Origin: a virus
Length of the DNA: 36,359 nucleotides
Direction: 5' to 3' (one strand)
Virus record (IMG/VR): IMGVR_UViG_3300047319_000838
Coordinates: 1 to 36,359 of that record
Below, one piece after another: positions 28,976 through 36,359 of this stretch (position 1 is the first letter of the stretch; each line of letters opens with the position of its first letter). Both the position numbers and the translations under genes were made by a program. The notes beneath the pieces were generated by a model. It did not search any database. It was not told where the DNA came from and saw only the letters and a list, made by a program, of their open reading frames with translations.

Positions 28976-30025
28976 TTAGTAACCTGCTGTAGTCCAGCCC
29001 CTTCCCAGGTTTACCTGTCCGTAAGATATGTATCCTGCTTCGTCAGTTAAGGTAGTGATTGTTGCATTAGTTAAATCCATCGGGGCTGAACGCTTTGTGA
29101 TTAACTCTTCATAAGCTAATAACTGTTTGTCTGCTCCTTCAGGAATAGTATAGTTAAATTCTTTACACAAACGAACAGCAAGTGCATATTTCAAATAGTT
29201 TATGTAGAACCGTTCCAATCCCTGGGGAAAAAAAGTAACATTATTTGGCCCAGTAGTAGTGCTGAAATTTGAAAAATTAACATTATTAACATTTCCTTCA
29301 GTTCCTAAAGTAGTGATGTTGATGTTATGGCTACCAATTGAAAATCTAGGAGCCGCTGCAATTAAATGAACCTCTGTTCCGACTAAGGCTGCCGATATAT
29401 TAGGAATAATACCAGTGTTTATAAAGGCAACCAAAGCCGCGACAGTTGCATATGTGCCTTGCAAATCTATTCCATTAATCACAAGTTGACCGGCACCGAA
29501 GTTTCCAGTGCCAGTCACAGTAGCTGTTCCAAGATTAGCGACAGTCTCTGTTAAATCTAACTGCTGATTCAGCGTTACATCATACAACCTAAATAAACCC
29601 GATATTTCCATCGTGTAGTTTTGCTGCGGAAAGAAATAGAGGAATATATTTACACCACCCAGCGTTCTTTCCTGATGCCATGTAAATGGGAGAGATTGAA
29701 TATTCTCTGCCCTTGCTGAGCCAAAATATCTATCTCGTGGAACTTCTGAAGTGTTATACCTAACGGTGTTTATAAAAAATACCAAGGTTTCGACCCTGAT
29801 AAGATTAGGTATGAAATACTTTTCTTGATTAACAGTTGCCGGAAATTGAAACTGAGTAGTCCAATAAGGAACCATATCCGTTTCAATAACTTTATCCGAC
29901 AAGATATCATTAAGAACTTCCAATCCGGTAGACAGTTGAGAGCCAGATAGCGTTTGAAAATCACGACCAACAATACTGGCAACATAATATGCATTGGTAA
30001 TAAGATTCAATACGCTATATGACAT
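28976..30025 (-). CDS. Head-to-tail adaptor, P22 gp4-like
   Basis: 349 residues, about twice the 166 of P22 gp4. The N-terminal 100 residues, with LITNAYYVASIVGRDFQTLS, GLEVLNDILSDK and FPATVNQEKYFIPNLIRVET, show the helix-and-loop pattern of gp4-type adaptors. A long inserted domain (about residues 140-260) is beta-rich and unusual; the C-terminal helix (FYINYLKYALAVRLCKEFNY) closes the fold. GGGGAAA precedes the ATG. It should sit between portal and tail hub. The insertion could be a lineage-specific decoration. Confidence 0.82.
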   Translation of the reverse strand: MSYSVLNLITNAYYVASIVGRDFQTLSGSQLSTGLEVLNDILSDKVIETDMVPYWTTQFQFPATVNQEKYFIPNLIRVETLVFFINTVRYNTSEVPRDRYFGSARAENIQSLPFTWHQERTLGGVNIFLYFFPQQNYTMEISGLFRLYDVTLNQQLDLTETVANLGTATVTGTGNFGAGQLVINGIDLQGTYATVAALVAFINTGIIPNISAALVGTEVHLIAAAPRFSIGSHNINITTLGTEGNVNNVNFSNFSTTTGPNNVTFFPQGLERFYINYLKYALAVRLCKEFNYTIPEGADKQLLAYEELITKRSAPMDLTNATITTLTDEAGYISYGQVNLGRGWTTAGY

Positions 30026-30036
30026 TCGGTTTCCCC

Positions 30037-30918
30037 TTACACTTCGTCAAAATAACTTTGTAGAACCAAAGTTACAGCATCGGTACCAGCAGTTAACTTA
30101 TAGTCAATGCTTGTGACACCAGCAACAGTAACGCCAGTTAAAACTTCCATCATGTCAACGTGAACAACAGCGGCCACATCACCACTCATTACAGCAGTAC
30201 CAATAGTTGTCTGAAGTCCTGCTAGAGCGTTAGTAGGTCTTAAAGTAACGCTATCACCTGCAGCATTAGGAGTAAGAGACGCCCTAAACACAACTGTAGT
30301 TGCCAAAGGAGGCAATAGACCCGTTAATACAACAGCTGCATATGCATTAGATGTTCCTGCATTCAATGCGATTAATGCTGCAATACCATCAGTACAATAA
30401 GTCATTAATCTTCGTGCGCTATTAGGCGAAACTTCTTGGAAAAATGGAATAATGTGACTGGGAGCTGCAGTGGTATCGGTGCGTACGCAGCCAATCCTAC
30501 GATACATATCATAGTTTTTTGGCAGTGTAGGAGCACTTGCGCTTAAAGACAACATAACGCTTGGCAAATTGCTTGGGTCAAACCCTGGCTGTGATGGGCT
30601 GTTATTGTTACTGTTACCAATTGCATAAACATAATACAAAGTACTAGCTGCAATTCCAGCAACAGGAAGTATATCTAATCCCAACGCACCGCTTTGAGCC
30701 GTATTAATGATATACGTAGGCGTAATCGTTGTTGGAGTAGCTGTAGGTCCATAAGTGATAGTAGCTGGTAGCTGAATATCATTTTGGTCTGTATGGTCTC
30801 TACATTGTCCTGGTGACACTTGTATTGTTGAAGTTGTTAACCAAGTTAAATTCAATCCACTTATATACAGATTGCCAAGGTTAACCATAGGGATATTTGG
30901 TCCTAAAGGTGCTGTCAT
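30037..30918 (-). CDS. Capsid-associated or minor structural protein, 293 residues
   Basis: Starts MTAPLGPNIPMVNLGNLYIS. The first half holds TLYYVYAIGNSNNNSPSQPG and LPKNYDMYRRIGCVRTD, a pattern I recognise only loosely from small structural proteins of other phages. The second half (TGLLPPLATTVVFRASLTPN, AVVHVDMMEVLTG, DAVTLVLQSYFDEV) is beta-sandwich-like. It lies between coat and adaptor, where head decoration or completion proteins are common. AGAGGA precedes the ATG. Function inferred from position. Confidence 0.6.
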   Translation of the reverse strand: MTAPLGPNIPMVNLGNLYISGLNLTWLTTSTIQVSPGQCRDHTDQNDIQLPATITYGPTATPTTITPTYIINTAQSGALGLDILPVAGIAASTLYYVYAIGNSNNNSPSQPGFDPSNLPSVMLSLSASAPTLPKNYDMYRRIGCVRTDTTAAPSHIIPFFQEVSPNSARRLMTYCTDGIAALIALNAGTSNAYAAVVLTGLLPPLATTVVFRASLTPNAAGDSVTLRPTNALAGLQTTIGTAVMSGDVAAVVHVDMMEVLTGVTVAGVTSIDYKLTAGTDAVTLVLQSYFDEV

Positions 30919-30968
30919 TGTTTCATTCCTCTAAAAAATTTGTTCATTAATCTTTCAATCCTTTTACC

Positions 30969-31009
30969 TCTCTCCACTCAGCAATCATGAATCTTGCCTA
31001 ATGGAGAGA
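30969..31009 (-). terminator. Stem-loop downstream of the coat gene
   Basis: TCTCTCCA (30969-30976) pairs with TGGAGAGA (31002-31009); an inner GCAA/TTGC stem adds to it. A small CGCTC/GAGCG hairpin lies directly at the coat stop (near 31025-31043). There is no U tract, so a partial terminator or an mRNA-stabilising structure that raises coat yield is more likely. Confidence 0.5.
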
Positions 31010-31040
31010 CTGCAATCACAGACAATTCTCGCTCGAATTT

Positions 31041-32279
31041 TTAGAGCGGGAAGATGACGGAGATAGCATATTCGTCCACTAAAGTGGATCCCCATATACA
31101 ATCATGGACCATTCCACGCTGATTTTGCCCGAAAAGACTTCCATAATACTGACGAATACTTACGCCGGTATCGGGGTCATGGTCACTGCTTGTTGGGAAT
31201 GGAACTTCTTCTGGTAACTTAGGCATCGCTAAGTAGAATGCATCTCCAGAATAAATCATTCCGGCTCTATGAGATGGAAGCGCTAGAACCTGCATACCGG
31301 GTTGGATTGCATTATTCAAGTTCTGGTCATTCGTAGGCGCAATTTGTAATGCTGGGAAGATATTGACCGTAACCTGACTACCACCAGTTGAACCAGCGTC
31401 AGCAGTTGCGCGGAACTGCACAGGGACCGCCGAAGTTTGGTGACCAACAAAGGTAAGGAAACGCATATTAGGCTGACCAGCAACTCCGTCTTGGAATTGG
31501 AACTTGTCATATTGCTTAACAGAGTTAGGGTCAAGAGCTGCGCTTGTACCACTAAATGTGATAGCAATGACTGCACCATTAGCGTCTAGAGTAGTAGAAA
31601 CTACTGTTAGAGTTGTTTGTGTTTGACCTTCGGTTCCTGCAATGTGAACAGGCAACAAGTTAGAAGTAAACCATTCGCAATTACTGAAATTGCCTAATTC
31701 CCAACTGTTAGCGGTTATATCATTTCGTTTTTCAGCGAACTGTGCCAAACCTGAATTGATGATGTTAGGAATTGCAGTATCTTGCAAGAAGCCTTTAGCC
31801 ATACCTTTAGCGGAACCGTAGTTACGTAATTGGGCAAGCGCTTGGGCTAGCTGCTGATAAGAGTTAATCGCTGTTAATCCGTTACCAAAGAATCTGTAAG
31901 TATTGGTTACACAATTCTGAGCAACATTAGCTTCTATTTTCGCACCTAACTCTTCAATTGCACTTTTGCCAAAACGGGACATATAGTCTTCGACATTAAA
32001 TATGAACTGTTGGGCAGTGAAGCTATAAGCTGTATTTGCAGCTTGAGAAACAGTTAAACTCTGTACTCTTTGGTCAGCGGATTGGAATGCTGCGACAAGA
32101 GTATTCGTTGTCGTGAAACGAGGAGGCAAATCAAAGGTAACAGTGTCACCTAAATTTGCGACTAAGTTTTCGAAGTTCTTAAACTTTGTATTAGCTTCAT
32201 GAACGAAACAATTCAAATTTTGTAGATATGCCAAACCAGACATTTGGTAGGTTTGGACTTGTTGTAAAATATTTGGCAC
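31041..32279 (-). CDS. Major capsid (coat) protein, P22 type
   Basis: 412 residues against 430 for P22 coat. The N-terminal arm (MPNILQQVQTYQMSGLAYLQ), GDTVTFDLPPRFTT and SVSQAA-like strands fit the P22-type HK97 fold. The middle insertion around VQFRATADAGSTGGSQVTVN fits a coat I-domain-like module. The C-terminal region ends VDEYAISVIFPL. The start codon is GTG with GAGG 8 nt upstream. It follows the scaffold gene and forms the icosahedral shell, by homology. Confidence 0.88.
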   Translation of the reverse strand: MPNILQQVQTYQMSGLAYLQNLNCFVHEANTKFKNFENLVANLGDTVTFDLPPRFTTTNTLVAAFQSADQRVQSLTVSQAANTAYSFTAQQFIFNVEDYMSRFGKSAIEELGAKIEANVAQNCVTNTYRFFGNGLTAINSYQQLAQALAQLRNYGSAKGMAKGFLQDTAIPNIINSGLAQFAEKRNDITANSWELGNFSNCEWFTSNLLPVHIAGTEGQTQTTLTVVSTTLDANGAVIAITFSGTSAALDPNSVKQYDKFQFQDGVAGQPNMRFLTFVGHQTSAVPVQFRATADAGSTGGSQVTVNIFPALQIAPTNDQNLNNAIQPGMQVLALPSHRAGMIYSGDAFYLAMPKLPEEVPFPTSSDHDPDTGVSIRQYYGSLFGQNQRGMVHDCIWGSTLVDEYAISVIFPL

Positions 32280-32342
32280 GATAAAAACCTCACACGCTAG
32301 AAAAAAATCCTAGACGCAGTAAAGATATTTATTGCTTTGAGA

Positions 32343-33170
32343 TTACCCTCGTAAGAGTGGAGACTTCTTTAAATCCCTAAGCGACTTGATACCTGTATCT
32401 GCGCCGACTGTAGAAGATTTAAGTCTGGATAAAGGCTCTTTAACGCCCGGATTTTGCTGCATTGCTTGCTTATTTTCTGAGATGGACTTAGATAGAGTCT
32501 GCATCATTTCCCGGGCCATATCGGGATCTGTTTTAGCCATCATATCTATTTGCGCCAATTTGTGCGGGTTCTTTCGAAGCTCGTACATAACTTCAGGTGT
32601 ATTATCCACTTCAGAGGCAAGAAACACAGTGTTAGCGAAATTTGCTGGTTTAAAGTCCTTCATTACTTCGTTAAAGTCATCAAAGAGTTCAGCGCCTTTT
32701 CCGACTTTTAAGAAATAATTCTGGGCAACCTGTTCCATAGCATTTTTATGTTCGGCATCCATTTGTGCTTGATACGCACGCTCTTGCTCTTCACGCATTT
32801 GTTGCATGATTTGATTCTTCATTTCCTCTGGGTTAACACCTTGTTGCGGCATGCCGCCTTGATGTAAAGGTTGACCTATAGGTTGTGATTCATCAACTGG
32901 GCTCATTCCACCCATTGCTTGCGCTTGTATCGCTGCTTCCATTTCCTGCCTTACTTTCTGCTCTGTTGCAAATTTAGCTTTCCGAATAAGTTCGTTGACT
33001 CGAGATTCTGGTAGCATCTTTTCTGATGCGACCTCGGCTTGAGGTTCTAAACTTTCCGTAACAACACCTTCTTCCATTCCTTTGTCTTCCCACGTTTGCC
33101 CCGTGACGGTGTTCACCTCTGTTACGCTGAGTTCATGCGACCATTTATACCCCATTGGCTGGGTGTTCAC
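32343..33170 (-). CDS. Scaffold protein
   Basis: 275 residues, highly charged and Q/E-rich with coiled-coil segments (EEMKNQIMQQMREEQERAYQ, AQMDAEHKNAMEQVAQNYFL) and a basic C-terminal end (GIKSLRDLKKSPLLRG) that would bind coat. The GTG start at 33170 lacks a good Shine-Dalgarno; ATG five codons later is an alternative. It lies upstream of coat as in P22, where gp8 directs procapsid assembly and is recycled. The sequence is too divergent to name a family. Confidence 0.78.
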   Translation of the reverse strand: MNTQPMGYKWSHELSVTEVNTVTGQTWEDKGMEEGVVTESLEPQAEVASEKMLPESRVNELIRKAKFATEQKVRQEMEAAIQAQAMGGMSPVDESQPIGQPLHQGGMPQQGVNPEEMKNQIMQQMREEQERAYQAQMDAEHKNAMEQVAQNYFLKVGKGAELFDDFNEVMKDFKPANFANTVFLASEVDNTPEVMYELRKNPHKLAQIDMMAKTDPDMAREMMQTLSKSISENKQAMQQNPGVKEPLSRLKSSTVGADTGIKSLRDLKKSPLLRG

Positions 33171-33337
33171 CGGGATTATTTAGGCCCGTCCTATGTAATG
33201 AGTGTACATATGCTTTTTAGTAAAAGCAAGTAAATGCACTAAAATATTTTATGATATGATTTTGGTTGTGGGTTTGCACATTAAGTAAAGGTTCTGTGTA
33301 AGTCCACAATATAGTTATTAGACTTAATGAGAAACTT

Positions 33338-33484
33338 ATGGACAAGTACGAATTTATGTTTAACTATTACGAGGAGACCGGAGAGTGGCTTTCTAAGTAT
33401 GATTTAGAGGAGGCTTACAAAGAATTTCTTAAAAAAGAGATTGAGTATATAGATTCAATGGTTGGGCAGTTAAAAGATAATTGA
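33338..33484 (+). CDS. 48-residue acidic protein on the plus strand, possibly the first half of a split gene
   Basis: Reads MDKYEFMFNYYEETGEWLSK and continues YDLEEAYKEFLKKEIEYIDS. It lies antisense to the late direction, in the gap between scaffold and the DUF6582-like gene. At its stop (33482-33484) an open frame in the +1 phase continues to 33779, so the two may once have been one gene. Weak ribosome site. No family. Confidence 0.5.
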   Translation: MDKYEFMFNYYEETGEWLSKYDLEEAYKEFLKKEIEYIDSMVGQLKDN

Positions 33485-33542
33485 TAAATCTGTCGATGAA
33501 AATGACTTAGAAATAAAAAGAAAACTATTCCATGAGAATTAT

Positions 33543-33779
33543 GTGAAAGAATTAAACGAGCAAAAGAAAAGACAAACGCTTGGTAAAAAAGAATTTAAGT
33601 TTTATATATTGAAAAATACTGGATGCATGCCTTACGGAGATTTTTTAGAATCATTATATGAAGATTATATTAAAAGAGTTGAACTCTATAGAAAAACTCA
33701 TAGCAACAATGCTAATTTATCAGAAGTTCCTTTGATTATGGTAATTCAATCAATCTCCACCATCGTAGACCAGCAATAG
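33543..33779 (+). CDS. 78-residue protein on the plus strand, possibly the second half of a split gene
   Basis: The GTG start at 33543 reads MKELNEQKKRQTLGKKEFKF. The same frame stays open upstream to at least 33480 (IDKSVDENDLEIKRKLFHEN), abutting the stop of the ORF at 33338, so a fusion of about 148 residues could be restored by one frameshift. Its 3' end overlaps a minus-strand membrane peptide (33750-33845) by 30 bp. No known domain. Confidence 0.5.
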   Translation: MKELNEQKKRQTLGKKEFKFYILKNTGCMPYGDFLESLYEDYIKRVELYRKTHSNNANLSEVPLIMVIQSISTIVDQQ

Positions 33780-33845
33780 CACACTGCCATAGACAACAAC
33801 AAATATTAAGAAACCATAGAGCATGAACTTTAACCTAAGGTCCAT
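33750..33845 (-). CDS. 31-residue membrane peptide
   Basis: Starts MDLRLKFMLYGFLIFVVVYG and continues SVLLLVYDGGD. One membrane helix covers most of it. AGGA lies about 12 nt before the ATG. It shares the basic start and single span of the peptide at 33876-33980 (34 residues). The pair might be small holins or accessory membrane factors. Confidence 0.45.
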   Translation of the reverse strand: MDLRLKFMLYGFLIFVVVYGSVLLLVYDGGD

Positions 33846-33875
33846 AATAGTTTCTTTTCCTATGTCCTGATTAAG

Positions 33876-33980
33876 TCATGCATTTAAAGGTAACTTAAGA
33901 TAAATCACCAGAAAGAAACATACCAACCACAAAGTAAATAAAAAAATTCCATATGTTGCTAATTTTAAATAATGTTTCAT
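33876..33980 (-). CDS. 34-residue membrane peptide
   Basis: Starts MKHYLKLATYGIFLFTLWLV and continues CFFLVIYLKLPLNA. The ATG follows the stop of the DUF6582-like gene by one base. A single membrane helix runs from about residue 9 to 30. The larger frame drawn through it (to 34148) is a shadow of the neighbouring gene. Function unknown. Confidence 0.5.
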   Translation of the reverse strand: MKHYLKLATYGIFLFTLWLVCFFLVIYLKLPLNA

Positions 33981-33981
33981 A

Positions 33982-34197
33982 TCACTTCGATTTCTTCTTT
34001 CCAAGTACCTTGCGAGCCTTCGCATCAATCTTAGCCTTGGTAGATTCTGATATCTTTCCTTTATGTTCCATCTCAGATGCGCGGGCAAGGGCATTTCGAG
34101 CGTGAGATTTGTCCTCAATTGGAAACTTACGCTCACCGGGCATTGCAAACATTTTCTTTGGTAACTTCTTTCTATCTTTTTCGGTCAATTTAGCCAT
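33982..34197 (-). CDS. DUF6582-like small basic protein
   Basis: 71 residues: MAKLTEKDRKKLPKKMFAMP, then GERKFPIEDKSHARNALARA and a lysine-rich end. The K-L-x-x-x-x-R-K-x-L-P...FP(I/V)EDKSHARNALAR pattern is the DUF6582 signature seen in many phages, often near portal or capsid genes. AGGAG lies 6 nt before the ATG. It is basic and likely binds nucleic acid or the portal region, but no role is established. Confidence 0.82.
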   Translation of the reverse strand: MAKLTEKDRKKLPKKMFAMPGERKFPIEDKSHARNALARASEMEHKGKISESTKAKIDAKARKVLGKKKSK

Positions 34198-34296
34198 TTC
34201 TATCTCCTATAAGGTGCCCAGCATATGGGGTAAGTTAAGATCAATTACCTAGCTATTAATACCGGTATTTGCTGTCCCCCATGCGCCAGACATAAA

Positions 34297-36359
34297 CTAC
34301 TCAATGATATCCACTTCCATATTCTGACCTTCTTGATGATGCTTTGCAATATCAAGCGCCACATCTATTGCCTCTCGTGCCATCTCGGCATCTACACGTT
34401 CTTGTTCGATGGCTTGCTTTACCTTTCCGCTTTCAATGTCAGACATGAGCTTAATAAATTGTAGCTGCACCTTTTCTTTCTCAACTGCAATTTTGGCGGC
34501 CTCTACAGACATCTTGCCCTGATCTGCCTCACGACGTTGTTCGGTCTGCATCTGGGTCTTTTCTAATTCCATCTTAGCGAACTGTTCAGCATCACTTGGA
34601 GGAGGAGGTTGTTGCTTCATCTCTTCTTGTTCTTTCATGAACTCTTCAGCCTGTACCTTAAGATGGTCAATGCCTCTGATATCCATGTTGTCAAGAAGAG
34701 TCTCAAGACCTTTCTCATTAATAAAGGCTGCAAACATTGGGCTAGCCTGCATCATTGCAGTTATTTCCTCAAGAGCCATTTGTTTTTGGATATTAGAGTT
34801 AACACCAGCTTCTACCTTAACGCATAAGTCATTCGGGTCATAGTTCATCATGATAGCATCACGCAAGGTTGCATCATTTATTAATTGATAAGAGCGTTTC
34901 CCATTAGATTTCATTATTGGAAGACTTCTGGGCGTCCTGTAATACTTTGGAATCAAGTCAAGCATCACCTGAGCAATTCTATTAAGACCCTTAATGTACC
35001 CCATGAGATAAGGCATTGCGGCACCATTTGATTGGAGTGCGCCCTGTTGTATGGCTTTGCCGCTTAGAGCATCCGAATTAACTGCAAGTGCCGTATCATA
35101 GCTGCCTAGAATCATTTGCGTAGTTTGGTCAGAGCCGTTGAATATCGCCTGTACAAGAGCTGGAGTTTCCGACCTTTGAATCTCTTGGGGCGGCGGTAAG
35201 GGGACGTCTGGATTCTTGTCGAAAAATGCGTTGTAGACCAGCACTGACATAACCTGTACATTCTTATACGCATCTTTATATTCCTCTGGTATTGACTCAA
35301 GAGCTACCTTGAACTTATGCATGACCATGTTCTGAATTTCAGCACCGATGGTTTGTCCGGCAAAGTTCTTGAGCTTTTGCATGCCCATAGCGTGAAAAAC
35401 GAAGGGTCGAGTCATCTGATAAGTAGCACCATTTTCCCCGTCACGCATATTGATAGAGTTACCGTCTATGAATATAATTGGCAAGAATTTGAAATCCGTT
35501 TCAACATAATCCAATATGCCAAGTTCACAGAATCGGTATCTACAAATAGTTTGAATGACGGTTCGTCTTTCTTCAATCACGATTGGACATTGCTCAATGA
35601 AGCCTGCATCAGCCCACATTGTTTGTAGAAGCTTATAATCATGCTTTGTAATAATATGACCATTAGATAACTTAACAATAGTTACCTTTTTATCTTTCTT
35701 CTCATAATAATCACAAACAAGAACAATCTCTTGTTCAGCATTCTTATAAGACCAGTTGAAGTTACTATCTAGGTTTCTTGAGAAGTTAAAGCCTTTAGTT
35801 TGGATGTCTGGAAATTCTGCGTTAAATTCTTCAACAGTCCATGGAACTATCTTGAAGCAATAGCGACCATCGCCCTTATGAGATTCTCGAGCTAATGGGT
35901 CAAATCCGGTTAAGGTTGGGTCGAATACGCGCTCTACTCTAATCTTTTGTTCAAATGACATTTCGTTTATATAATCTGTGTATACTTCCACAGCAGAATA
36001 ACCGCCTGCAAGTAAATCAGAATAAATATTATATTCAAGAGAATCATTAGTGGCATCAAAAAATACCTCACGAAGATGAGCCTCTAAGACTTCCATCGTT
36101 GCTATAAATTCTGGAGTTAAAGAATCAACTCGTATTCCATCAGCCGCTCTTACACTAACTGATGGCTCTTGTTTGGAAAACTCGCCTCGAAGTCTAGATA
36201 TAATTGCCTCTAAGATATTAAATTCAATTGGGGGTTTTTGTAATGTCTTTAGGTTCTGAATCGTTGGGTCGTCAAGTGCCGTTTTAAAAACAAATCGTAC
36301 AAACATATGATAACGCTTTGCGTTCTCTTCAAAGTATCCGTGGGCATCTTCAACATTTT
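34297..36359 (-). CDS. Portal protein, main part (N-terminus continues at 176-1)
   Basis: With the N-terminal 34 residues across the join the protein has 703 residues. It forms the dodecameric ring at the capsid vertex through which DNA enters and leaves, and is docked by the terminase. Visible are a clip/wing-type body (EVYTDYINEMSFEQKIRVER, YCFKIVPWTVEEFNAEFPDI), a stem region (GAEIQNMVMHKFKVALESIP), and a long C-terminal coiled coil (EEMKQQ...MELEKTQMQTEQRR...AAKIAVEKEKVQLQFIKLMS). The last part corresponds to the extended helical barrel of P22-type portals. The methionine at 36306 is internal, not the start. The stop is at 34297, 99 bp before the DUF6582-like gene. Confidence 0.92.
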   Translation of the reverse strand, partial: NVEDAHGYFEENAKRYHMFVRFVFKTALDDPTIQNLKTLQKPPIEFNILEAIISRLRGEFSKQEPSVSVRAADGIRVDSLTPEFIATMEVLEAHLREVFFDATNDSLEYNIYSDLLAGGYSAVEVYTDYINEMSFEQKIRVERVFDPTLTGFDPLARESHKGDGRYCFKIVPWTVEEFNAEFPDIQTKGFNFSRNLDSNFNWSYKNAEQEIVLVCDYYEKKDKKVTIVKLSNGHIITKHDYKLLQTMWADAGFIEQCPIVIEERRTVIQTICRYRFCELGILDYVETDFKFLPIIFIDGNSINMRDGENGATYQMTRPFVFHAMGMQKLKNFAGQTIGAEIQNMVMHKFKVALESIPEEYKDAYKNVQVMSVLVYNAFFDKNPDVPLPPPQEIQRSETPALVQAIFNGSDQTTQMILGSYDTALAVNSDALSGKAIQQGALQSNGAAMPYLMGYIKGLNRIAQVMLDLIPKYYRTPRSLPIMKSNGKRSYQLINDATLRDAIMMNYDPNDLCVKVEAGVNSNIQKQMALEEITAMMQASPMFAAFINEKGLETLLDNMDIRGIDHLKVQAEEFMKEQEEMKQQPPPPSDAEQFAKMELEKTQMQTEQRREADQGKMSVEAAKIAVEKEKVQLQFIKLMSDIESGKVKQAIEQERVDAEMAREAIDVALDIAKHHQEGQNMEVDIIE
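36233..36359. repeat. Right copy of the 127-bp terminal overlap
   Basis: Identical to bases 1-127. Joining the two copies restores the portal frame and closes a 36,232-bp circle. Confidence 0.95.

Noticed and set aside
33876-34148. 90-codon minus-strand ORF overlapping the DUF6582-like gene
   Set aside because: Its first 56 codons are a shifted-frame shadow of the DUF6582-like gene; only the final 34 codons, from ATG 33980, look like a real small gene.

Overview
The window is one complete, circularly closed genome of a short-tailed (podovirus-type) double-stranded DNA phage. The last 127 bases repeat the first 127 exactly and the portal gene reads without a break across the join, so the circular length is 36,232 bp. 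The structural module has P22/Sf6-type composition and order: Sf6-like small terminase, large terminase, P22-like portal, scaffold, P22-type coat, gp4-like adaptor, gp10-like tail protein, three ejection-type proteins, then fibres and lysis genes. Shine-Dalgarno sites, sigma70-like promoters, exact E. coli-type DnaA boxes and an outer-membrane beta-barrel protein point to a Gram-negative host, most likely a low-GC gammaproteobacterium. The style of the barrel and of the small coiled-coil proteins recalls Legionellales genomes, but that is a weak inference from memory.

Layout. Almost everything is on the minus strand. The late block starts at a promoter near 2.6 kb, runs through the terminases (2.2-0.18 kb), crosses the join into the portal (36.4-34.3 kb), and continues through scaffold, coat, adaptor, tail, ejection proteins and four fibre or spike genes to the lysis genes at 14.3-13.3 kb. 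Five overlapping small genes follow (13.1-11.7 kb). The early block runs from about 9.4 to 4.6 kb: a RecE-like nuclease, a row of tiny genes, a RecT annealing protein, more small genes, and an outer-membrane protein with its own promoter. The replication gene (4.3-2.96 kb) holds an origin inside its reading frame: three 23-bp iterons followed by three DnaA boxes. No DNA polymerase, helicase, integrase or CI-like repressor is visible, so replication probably relies on host machinery recruited by the initiator and DnaA.

Plus-strand islands interrupt this plan. The one at 9.5-11.7 kb carries an Arc-like ribbon-helix-helix protein, two unknown small genes and five copies (two broken) of a paralogous small coiled-coil/membrane-anchor family. 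Two more relatives lie at 23.06-23.67 kb, antisense to the late block. A third island sits at 33.3-33.8 kb between the scaffold and portal ends of the late block.

Most worth a second look: the origin embedded in the initiator gene, read in all three frames; the scattered coiled-coil family, with one copy split by a GC-richer cassette holding a 59-codon ORF and strong hairpins; the twin promoter/operator in front of the RecE and RecT units; and the independently promoted outer-membrane protein.
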